A DNA stretch of 64,000 nt, from the NCBI GenBank assembly GCA_030248195.1, contig JASAND010008357.1, positions 1-64,000 of the forward strand, in the 5' to 3' direction. Source of the DNA: Trissonchulus latispiculum. Taxonomy: Eukaryota > Nematoda > Enoplea > Enoplida > Ironidae. Numbering within the stretch: position 1 is the stretch's first letter; every line of letters begins with the position of its first letter. A program made the position numbers and the translations under genes. The notes below the pieces were generated by a model, which saw only the letters and a program-made list of their open reading frames with translations, was not told the origin of the DNA and did not search any database. Shown one piece after another: positions 1 to 10,600 of the stretch.

Positions 1-405
1 CTCCCGATTTGGATTCGTCCGCCGGCCGCCCACAGAAGACGAGGAAGTTTCGATAAATAAACCTTTTATTTTTGTCAAATTTGGGTAGGGTTTGCCTATC
101 TTGAGATTCCTGGTTGGAGGAGGAGCACCATAACGTAGGGCTCGTGAAGAAAGCAAAAAGCTACAAGGATAGAGGAAATCGGGGGTGGGGGAGGTGTTCC
201 TTGCTCTTGTTTTTCGACCATTCGCCAGCGCGGGTTTTTGTTGCAAGACTACGCGGAAAAGAGAGAGAAGATTATTAGAACTTCTACGAAATATGCTAGC
301 AAAAAATATTGCATTTTCTTTCTTGTTAATAAACATATACAGTAGGTTGCTCTAGTCACGGGAGTTTAACGCTAAACCCCGATAATTTTGTTTTCTGCTT
401 TTCAG
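1..405. other. Window edge; probable intron of the BAZ1A-like gene
   Basis: No exon can be assigned with confidence. A short open stretch at 1-45 precedes an in-frame stop and might be the tail of an upstream DDT exon, but I see no supporting homology. The region ends in a pyrimidine-rich tract and an AG acceptor at 404-405, directly before the first recognisable exon. Confidence 0.4.
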
Positions 406-1665
406 CTGGTCTAGTGGCTGCTTTGGACGAGCAGAATGGTGACGATATGCTGCTTGTATATACTGATGGCCTTTGTGCATGTTCTGATGCAGGATGAATC
501 ATTCAAGGTTAGTAGTTCTGGCTTATTCCCTGGCAATTTTTATGGAGGGGGCGGAGGTTCCCCCCACTAGGGATAAGCCCGTAGTTTGTCAGCGGTTTTG
601 ACAGATTGGCCAAATATGGTACGTTATGTAGAGCCACGATACCGTGAATATGGATTGTTTGCAAATCTGTATGCCCGCATAAGTCCGTCCACATCCAGGT
701 CATCTTTGTGGACTTTTTAAACCTGGCATTCACATGTAATATGCATTTTCAAATCAAGTCCTCACTTTTTGTTTGAAACTGAATATCCGAAGGACCATTC
801 GAGGGTATTATGGCAAAACCGCGTAAGTCACAATTTCCTCTTTCTGAGGACAAACGGTTTTGTTGAAAAAATCGCCTAAGTAAATTATATCACCAATACC
901 TTGCATTAGGCAAAATCACGTAAGGGTACTTAGTTGTTTTGCCAGGCCAGGTTTTGTTAGCCTTCGTGGTCTTTTCTTTGTACATAGGTATATAAAAATG
1001 TTTTTGTTATAGATTTCATGTAAGTAGGTAGACCTGTGTTGCGTTGCTAGATATGGAAAAAAATGTGTGTTTGTTTATTTAGAATCAAAAGGAACTGGGC
1101 ATGAAACTGAGCGCCATTCCGGTCAATGCAAAAAATGTCAGCGAATTGGCCCGAATTTGCTTGCTGCGAAAAAATGCTCCGGCCCCCGCAGAAGATGAAA
1201 GCGATGATGAGGATCAACCGGTCAATCCTGACGGCGAAGACGAACTGAACCTTTCGGTAAACTGAAATTTTTGTCGACATTTTGAGCGGTGTGCTTAGCT
1301 CTTACTAACTGCTTTTTTCCTGTGTTTTTAACTGCTTTTTCTAAAAAGTGTCAACAGCTTAGTTTGTAAGGACGTGCAAGTTGCAAGTTCTAGCGTTTGA
1401 TGGCAAAACTATTAGTTTAGAAATTGCTTTAACTTTATTTTTAATGTTGGTTAGTTTGTTTGATTTCTAGTATTGGATCTACTTAATTAGTTCCTATCTG
1501 CTTTTAGGGTCCTGGCTGTACGGATGACCTAGAGAGTGCCAACTTCTACGATCTCTCATCTACACAGAAACTGTCTGTCCTGGTGGCACTCCTGAATACA
1601 ATATTGGCCACTGATGCTTTGGTGGAATTTTTAGAGTCAATGGACAAGAAAATGAGCACAGCTTG
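406..1665 (+). CDS. DDT-domain exons of the BAZ1A-like gene
   Basis: Three exons (406-507, 1083-1256, 1508-1665) encode the DDT domain, a helical DNA- and ISWI-associated module. The second exon reads LGMKLSAIPVNAKNVSEL and the third reads NFYDLSSTQKLSVLVALLN; both match the spacing of BAZ1A DDT helices. In the first exon the homologous peptide starts in one frame (LVAALDEQNGDDMLLVY) and resumes in the next (LMAFVHVLMQDESF). One extra base therefore appears to lie at about 455-465, in a TATATA-like run. The exon 1 to exon 2 junction and the exon 2 to exon 3 junction are both phase 0. Confidence 0.85.
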
Positions 1666-4600
1666 GTGCGTTCCCCTTCTTTATGAAGACTGTAGGGGGG
1701 CATCGGAGCTTCCGCTTGACCATATCCAATTGCAATTGCATTGTCCATATCCAATTGAAAAATGTTATTTTTGTTTTTTAAAATCATTTGTTAAGCCAAG
1801 CCGCCAACTGGAAAGGAGAAATCCGGACTAACTCAGCCGAATTATTCGTTAAAGATTTTCATTATTAAAAATATTTATACAGTTGCTCAAAGCTTAAGTT
1901 GATTTCAGTTTCTCTTCGTTAACTTCAATCGTCAAAATTCATTACTTTGGAACAATTTTAGTTGCTCCCATTTCTAATTTTCCTTTCAATTTTCCTTTTT
2001 TGCAGGAAAAATAAGATCAGCGCTATGCATGAGCGAAACCTGGAGCGAAAGGAGGGTAAACAGCAGCAGCAGCAGAAAAAGAAAGGATCTGCCAAACCTT
2101 CACAAACAGCAACAGACGTTGCCGATTCTTCTCAGGCGTCCACCAGTGCTAATGGTGGTACACAGGAGACTGTTACTACTGCTACTACTAATACTACTGC
2201 TGCTGCTGAAGGACATATAGATGATGATGGTGATGAAAATGAGACTAAGCCTTCCAGTCTGACGCAGGATTCTAGTCTGGCTCCTGGCAAAGAAGCAAAA
2301 ATAAGTATGGGATGGGATCCTTGATGGGATGTGTTGTTTGGGATTTGATAATTAGTATAAAGTAGATGGAGTATATAACATGTGCGATACGGTAGGTACT
2401 GGTATAAAATGTTTGGCTTGGAAATGGAATAAGAATTGGGTCTGGTGGAGGACCCTTGGAAATATTTTGTTCACAACAATATTTTGTTGTGTCTTTTCTG
2501 AAACATTTTAAAAGTGCCCCCAGTTGAATTTTGTAAGTATTTTGTGATCATTTCTTGACTTTTTATGTTTAGGTACATCTTTGACGGATTTCTTCAAACC
2601 GGTTCTGCCTTCGACCAGCAGCAGCTCTGCAGCCGCTGAACCGGCCGCGGTGCTGGCGTCAGATTTGGCCTCCACGGTCAAGCGAAGACGAGAGAATCTG
2701 GCCGCTGAAAAGGAGCGCAAAGTTCAGGAGGAAAAGTTGAAGAAAGAGCTGTATGTTTTTTGGATTTAAAATTTAATTTAAAACTTAACTTTTATTTGAC
2801 TCTGTTTTGCTTCCAAATGGCTCAGTTTGTGAAGTTCTGTTGAAGCCGTGCCGGTTCTCTGCCCCAATTTTCTTTCTCTTGAGCTAGGTGTAGCAGGTCT
2901 GGAGGCGTGTTACAAGAGGACAGAGTTCGGTGCTGAGCTGGCAGTGGAGATGGGCTGGGTTTGCACCCGGCACCAATGTTCGGCAAGTGCGTGAAATGAT
3001 AAGCTAGGATCTGAGAAGCAGCAGAGACTTTATTTAGCAAACACAGCACACCAGGGCAGAAATCGTTAACGTTCAAGAGCAAAGGCAAAAGACAATCACA
3101 GCATCAGTTTAAATAAGTCTTGTTGGTTCCGCCCCTTTGCTAGACTACGGTGCTTGCTGACGCAGATTCGACTCTATTTTCGAGTCCAAGGTTCCTTTTG
3201 TTGCTGAAGTTACAGTTTTTACACGTTACTTGAAGCCTTCTTACTAAACTTTTGCTAAACTTTTCATGGTTTTAGGCAATCTTTTTGACATAAAAGTTAC
3301 TACAACAACTACAAAGTTTTGGGGGTTCTATTCGTCAAATTGTGAAGGCTGAGGTACTTCTCAGAATTTCCTTAAACCCAGCCCAACTTCGATTGCAGCA
3401 GCAAATAGCAACATTACAACAACTACTCTGCTCCAGCCAATAGCCAGGAGCACAGCTATCTTACGGTAGCCGTTACCAATTCAGTGAGAAAGCAAACTTG
3501 TCTGCAAGCGGCAGCTTCACAGAAACAGAAACTGCAATAACATCTAGGTTTAAACTGCATTAGGCAGTTTTTGTACGTACGTTTAATTTTATTTTAATTT
3601 TTAGCTATGACCTTTAATTTTTAATCTAATTTTCCTTAGCTAGATTTGTTGTGAATGAGTGACGTTTGAGTGACTTGAATCTTCGTATGCCGTTAGCTAT
3701 GTTTAATTTATATATTCTTGTTCTTTATGATTTTAACGTTTGTGACATCATTCACCGCTCGAAAAAGTCGAAAGTCCCCTTTCGAATTAAACATTTCAAA
3801 TTCTGTTCTATAAACTGACCTTTTGACATTACGATTACACTATTAAAATACAAAATTCAACACAACAACACATTTCACTGCAGTTATAACGTCTAAGAAC
3901 TACGGTCAATGCGCATACGAACAGTTGCTGTTTTCATTTGTAGCTGTAAAAAATTTTAAGAATGACCGGGAATCGTTCCGGGGGCGTTCGGGTGAAAGGC
4001 CAAAATTTTTACCACTACACTATGGATTCTTGGAATTTTTAGTGTTTGCAAATTATATAGGTTCTGAATTTGTTAACTTCTGGTGCAAATGCACAAGCAT
4101 GAACGTATTATATTATACAGTAGCTACCGTAAGTATAAAAATGTATCAACTAGACTTGTCTTTAACTAGACATGCATTCGAATGTGTGTATTTGCGTATT
4201 ACTTGTTGGTGGTTGGTGGTATGTATCCCTGTATATGATGTTTACTATTTTACTTGTTGATGTGTCACACTTAAGGCTCATGTGCTGGGCTTTTTTACTG
4301 GGGTGGGGGTGGGGGGCGCCCCCCCACTTTTTGGGTTTCCCCACTCGACCCCTTCCCCCCCCCCACTCAGCCCCCACCCCCACTTTTTGGGCTTACTCCC
4401 CACTCACTACAAAGGTGCCCAGAAAATGCCAAATTTTAAGGATTTTTAGTCAAAATTTTCAAAAAATTTCCGGTGTCGCCGGAATTTTTTGCTCAAAAAT
4501 CGTCGATTTTGGTACTCAAACTCAATTTTTGAGCTCTTTTAAGCATAGTTATAGCAGTATATGTAGAAAACAGGCTATTTCTACTGCATTTTTAGCGATT

Positions 4601-7600
4601 TTTGACCATTTTAGATTCCTCCCCACTAGTGGGGGGGCTCCCCCCCCCACTCTCCCCGACCCCACCCCCACTTTTTTCGCCTAGAAAAAGCCCAGATGTA
4701 TTGAGACGGTTCGGTTCGACTCATTTTAAGTTGTGGACCAAAGTATAGATTAAATAAATTTAATAAGAAAGAAATATATGATTCCTTCGGAATATCACTG
4801 CTTAAATATATAAATAAAATAAAACGTAAATATAAACTGGACACACAAAAACTTAGGGAATGGACGCTAGAGGTTAATAATAATTTCACAAAAAATCTTG
4901 ACAAACTAGCGGACAATACTAAGTTTAAATTAAATACACGTATATTTAAGGAACAAATAAAAGAATACAGTAATAAATATGTATTCACTTTGGTGGACAA
5001 AGCGTCTCAGAATTTTGCTATTATTTGTAAACAATTTTACATTTACACTCTTCTCAAGGAGGTAGGTATGGTCGACAATGTTAATAACAACAATACCTAC
5101 ACATTAATAGATAATTTAAATAACTCTGAAATTATCAACAATATGCAAGTATTACACACTAAATTCAACATTAAAAAGGATCAGGCCCAACTTCCATTTA
5201 TGTACATTATTCCAAAATTCCACAAAAGTCCAATTAAATTTAGGACTATTATCGCAAGCCGCAATGCGCCTACAAGTAAATTATCTATATTATTAGATAA
5301 AATACTGAAGTTACTATGTGTGAAAAGGTCAAAAATCTGCAATATCTACAAGCATAAATACGGATGTAATCCTTATTGGATTATAGATAATAATAAGTCT
5401 ATAATCGACACTCTGCGACATCTTAGCAATTTAAGGCAAGCAAGGACTATAAATACGTATGACTTTACAACATTATACACTAAACTTGAACATCATACAA
5501 TTAATACATATTTAGAAGAATTTATTAAAAGCACTATGACTAATAAAATGCATTCAAGATATAACAGAGTATATTGGGGAAATGGAGACCCTAAATACAC
5601 AACCTATAATCAATTTGATGTAATTGATTTGGCAAAATTTCTCATTGATAATACTTACTTCACCCTTGGCGATAAAACTTTTAAACAATTAATAGGAATT
5701 CCAATGGGAACAAACGCAGCACCTACCATTGCAAATGTTACGTTACACCAACTAGAGTTTAATTACATAGTAAACAACGAGAACCCTGCTATTAACAAGT
5801 TTTTTATATACATTTTCAGATACATTGATGACATAACTACAGTGAACGACGGCAACCAACTCGATACACACAGCGTTTTTTTTTCAAAATCGGATTTCAT
5901 CAAATTTTCGTCATTTTTATTTTCTGAACGTCATTTTTATTTGTCCAACGTCAAAAATAAAGTTTTGCAGAAATGCAGTTTTGTTATGATTTTAGGCTAT
6001 ATTCGTAATTTTGGATGAATTTTTACCTTGTTGGCGTGTGTTGCTTCATATTTCGCATTGTCCCGCGAATATATTCTAACTTACGTACTCATATAATACG
6101 TACTCATATAACAATATATCTGGTGTCTATGTATATATGTACCATGTCTTTGATCATTAACAATGACGAGAACAACTCGACACAATGTGGGGGGTCTGGG
6201 GGGCTGAGCCCCCCAGAAGTTGAAGAAATTTTTTGCTTTTTAGATGAAATCGTCCTTTAAATCTTTAAATCTTTTCATTTTGCAAAAACAAGAAATTTTT
6301 TAAAATTTTACCCTATTGGAAGGGAAAAATAAGAATTTTTTGCTAAACTCGCACGCAGTGGCGCACATAGGAACTTTTTTCAGGGGGGGCGGACCTCAGA
6401 AAAATTGGGGGGGGGGTCTGGGGGCATCGCCCCCCAGAGTTGAAAAATTTTGGACAACAACGTTTAAAATGCAAAAATAAGCGTAAATTCAGCGAAAATA
6501 GTCCGGCGCAAAAATTTTTGGAAAAGTTTAAAAAGTTGCTATTGAAAGGTTTAAAACGCTGAAATACGGGTAAATTAAGCAAAAGTGAGGTAATTCTCAT
6601 TCCATTCTAGTTGAGATAATCTGAAGAGAAAGTTTTTAAAGAAAATATTTGTCATAATCTAAATTGCTTAACTAATATTAATTGTTTTATTGTTTTATTG
6701 ACCTTTAAGCAATTTATGCTTAAGGCCATGTTTTGTCTCAGCTTGTTTTCTTGGAACGGCTGAACTTTAGAATTCCTTATTATTGTTTGGGTTTGCGATC
6801 GGGATTAAAGTTAGTTAGCTCTAAGTTGCACTACAACAAGTGGTGCCCCGGGTGAGGACCCCAACATATTATCTTAAGAACTGTTTTTTTTAGTTTCTGT
6901 GTTTATAACTTTGTACTGTATATTTTTCCATTGGGTTTATTCTTCCTTTTTTATTCATGTACTATTTTGAAATTATTAATATGTCGAAAAGCTCACTTTC
7001 CATATTTCGAATCATATAGAGTAATCAAAAACGAGGACGTTTTGAAATTAACCCCCGGAGTGTCATAATCTAAATTGCTTAACTAATATTAATTGTTTTA
7101 TTGTTTTATTGACCTTTAAGCAATTTATGCTTAAGGCCATGTTTTGTCTCAGCTCGTTTTCTTGGAACGGCTGAACTTTAGAATTCCTTATTATTGTTTG
7201 GGTTTGCGATCGGGATTAAAGTTAGTTAGCTCTAAGTTGCACTACAACATATTCAGCGAAATTGGTATGAGAAACTTGCATCAAAAAATGCAATTGAAGT
7301 ATGTAGCATAAAGACTCGTAGCCTGTGGCTTTGTATATATGTATAATAGATATACTGATTGACTGTTCAAACATCGTCGAAGCTTAACATCACTAAGACA
7401 ATATATATATAGAGCGGGGGTTTGGGGGCGGCAGCCCCCAAAATTTGAGAATTTTTTGAAAAATCACTGTTAAAACGTAATAGAAACTTTGCATTCTTGT
7501 TAAATTTGAGTGATACTTCCACATTTTGGCTTGGTCATTCTGTCGTCATTTTTATTTTGTCGTCGTCAAAACTATTGTTCATTTCTGCAAACGACGCTAT

Positions 7601-10600
7601 TTTTGACCAAAAAAACCTAGGATACACAAAAACACAAAATGTACCCCACGGAATTAGAACTTAATAAAGTAAATGCTAATGAATATGCCGCAAACGTTCT
7701 TGACCTAAGTATACAAGTAGATAAAGATAGCGGTACTTTTGAAACTCAGCTTTATGACAAGCGATTAGACTTTCAATTTAAAACAGTTAAATTCCCAGTT
7801 CCGCATACAAATATCTCTAAATCTGTCTTTACCAATATGATAAAAAGTCAAATAACTAGGATAGCCGACATATGTAGCAACAAAACCTTTTTTAAGAAAC
7901 ATACTAGCGACCTAGTACTTAGCTTGAAAGAAAGAGGATACTCAAATAAATTGATTAAATCTTGTATTTCAAACATAAAAAATAATAACAAAATAATTAA
8001 TAAACGATTTAACATGAATTCAAATGACTACGTCGATATTATCAAAAATCAGTAACTATATCTGTCCTAATTCCTGCAGTCTAATGTGGGCTTTGTCCAA
8101 CCACGTCTAATACCAGGGTTTAACACCTTACAGTCTAATATGGCTTCGGCCCGTCTAATACATGGGATCACTTCCTACAGTCCTATCTCAGAATTAAATA
8201 CCGCAAATACTTATACGAATGCTACAGTCTAATTTGGGCTTCGCCCACGTCTAATACCAGGGATAACACCCTACAGTCTAATATGGCTTCGGCCCGTCTA
8301 ATACATGGTATCACCTTCTTTCTTTTTTGTGTTTGCATGCATATATATACTAAGTAGCACGTGTGAATGGGACCACAGGGCAGAAACGCATTTCAATTGA
8401 TTTTTAATACGGGGGTTCTAAAAACCTAAAGCTGCAACTAGTATGTCGGTACGCCACTGACGACGCCCGCCGAATACTAGTATCAGTCTGGCAGAGTGGT
8501 CAGCGTATGAATGCACCTAACTTGTATGACTGTGTCTGTAGCACATCATAATGGATGCTTTCATCTTTGTTACCTCTAGAAACCCCAGTTTTCTCGAGTA
8601 GCATCCAAAAACACCATATGCAGGCAATAGACTAATGCTCCTCAGCAACATGTCTAAACTCTCTTTTCTCAAAGATACACTGTTAAAACTAAATTATCAC
8701 TATTCTAATTGCAGACACCCATTTCTATCTGTCCTTTCTTCCTTCGCAATTGAAACGCCATTGAAACATATGTACAATTAAACTGTATATAAGCTGTGCA
8801 TAGCTATGGACGTATATTTCCGAGAGTCTCAAGATAAATGCAGAGTATATAACGAACGCATATATATACGTAAGCTTAAGGTTATTCCTAATGTTGTAGT
8901 TCTTCTGAGAAATTTTAAAGCAAATATTTAGCGCCGATTTCTTCCGTTTCTACTGTTAAAATAAACGACTAGCTTGAGTTTGTAGCAGGCGCTACAGCAA
9001 TTAGTATATGACAAATTAAGTGCTAGTTTTTGCAATTAATATTATCTGGCAAAAAGTCGAACGAAGGGGGCAGGAAAAATTTTGACTTAATTTCCGATGA
9101 AATTTAACATTTGATACAGGTACGATTTTTACTTGATGCATAAATTGTTATGAACACCCCGCAAGTTTTACTATTTTCGTTTTTGTACGTACGTTTAATT
9201 TAATTTTAATTTTTAGCTATGACCTTTAATTTTTAATTTAACTTCCCTTAGCTAGATTTGTTGTGAATGAGTGACGTCTGAATGACTTGAATCTTCGTAT
9301 GCCGTTAGCTATGTTTAATTTATATATTCTTGTTCTTTATGATTTTAACGTTTGTGACATAGGTGTGCCGTCTCGAATGATGTTTGCAATGCAACCGGAT
9401 AAGGGATTGACTCCCAAATAAGACGCAAGCCCTTTACAGTCTCGAATTCCCACCCTTCACCTATGTGCGGTTAGATCAGCGTCGGACGTCTCAGTCCACT
9501 CGGCTTCTCTACCTTGAGGCCTGTGGTGGTATTGGCGGCTTGAAATTGTGTTTGAATCCTGCAACACACACTCACACCACACACACAGAGCGCGCGCTCA
9601 AGCACACACAAGTTTACATGGGTCTTACTATTTCCCAAATTTTTTCGTTGTATCCAACAGGAATTATGAGTAAAATAGTATGGTAGATAGCTGTATTTTT
9701 CATTCGTCACCCATTCATCGAAGTATATGTTCCTTTCCATTTTGTAGACGGCTGAAAGAGCTGAAAGAAATGGAACGAGAAGCGACTGTCAGAAAATATG
9801 CTGTAAGTTTAAATCAGAGAGAGATTTGTTTGTGCCACAGTCAATAGTTTCAAGCACATATTAATGGAAATTGGGTTTTTTAAAGAGCTGATCAGCCTCA
9901 TGTTCAAATGCATCCCAAATTTATATTCGGAACTCAGTCTCCAATCCTCCTCCCAATGATCATAATGAAATGCTGGAAAACGCCTGCCTTCAGTCATTTA
10001 GGCAAAGCCTTTAGTCCGAAACAGGAGAGAGCCAAAGAGAGGATGGAGCTCAAAATTGAGTTGAGTGTCCCATTATTGGGGCCAAATGAAGTTTTTTGGT
10101 GGCCCCTTTTCATTATTGTAGGGTTTTGATTTTAAATTTTCACTGTTTTAGACGATTGCTTCAACTGTTCGCGGCCTGTATCGTCTGCAGCCGTTGGGCT
10201 CTGATCGCTTTCATCGACGCTATTGGCTGTTTGGAAAGTCTACCCCGGGCCTGTTTGTGGAAAAAGTGGGCTAGTTTTTGCGTTGTAGTTAAACATAGTT
10301 TGTTTGCAATTTTCTTGTAAACGGTTAAAATTTACTTGGTATTAAAGTTAGTGGGCTAAATTGTCTCTATGGTTAGATGATTGGCGTTTTCTTTTGCCAC
10401 GGGAGTTGTTAAAATTTGGAGTTGGTGGTGACGTTGCACCCGTGATCTTCTATGGTCATTCTCAGCCCGAGCTACAGGCTGGTTATTCGCACAGAAATTG
10501 TGGGTGAAAGGTTGCAACATTAAATTTAACAACTCCCGTGGCAAGTAAATCCAATCATCTAACTTTGGAAACGGAACGACGGGGGGCAATGGAACCGCCT

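Larger units (their letters stand above)
4735..8055 (+). pseudogene. Penelope-type reverse transcriptase, interrupted by a nested transposon
   Basis: An open frame without a clear start runs from about 4735 to 5870 and resumes at 7629-8055. Upstream of the first Met-like codon the frame already encodes conserved sequence (VDKASQNFAIICKQ). Visible RT landmarks are PKFHK (5212-5226), YDFTTLY (5458-5478), GIPMGTN (5695-5715) and YIDD (5821-5832). The distal part holds the YPTELELNK and ERGYSNKLI thumb-like motifs. If the insert 5871-7620 and one copy of its 8 bp target duplication are ignored, the two halves lie in the same frame, so the gene was intact when hit. I see no GIY-YIG endonuclease. 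The PKxHK motif and overall layout fit Penelope-like elements. A distantly related RT family with the IPMGTNCAP signature is the alternative. Confidence 0.75.
2760..9740. other. Seven-kilobase intron filled with nested retroelements and MITEs
   Basis: This intron separates the exons ending at 2750 and starting at 9748. From left to right it holds a minus-strand LTR with leader (about 2820-3542), the left copy of a 182 bp repeat, a GC-rich-ended MITE (4284-4695), the split Penelope-type element with its nested insertions (about 4735-8320), and the right 182 bp copy (9179-9360). I see nothing further in 8340-9170 except a lone box-A-like stretch near 8486-8500. The segment 9361-9740 carries a short CA-rich stretch near 9565-9600. 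Confidence 0.7.

Noticed and set aside
1962..2324. Separate 120-residue gene
   Set aside because: It is the BAZ1A-like exon 2006-2304 read through both intron edges.
4162..4684. Proline/Gly-rich proteins on either strand
   Set aside because: The frames are produced by the C- and G-runs at the ends of a MITE.
8486..8560. tRNA gene (box A-like TGGCAGAGTGG)
   Set aside because: No box B and no acceptor pairing downstream.
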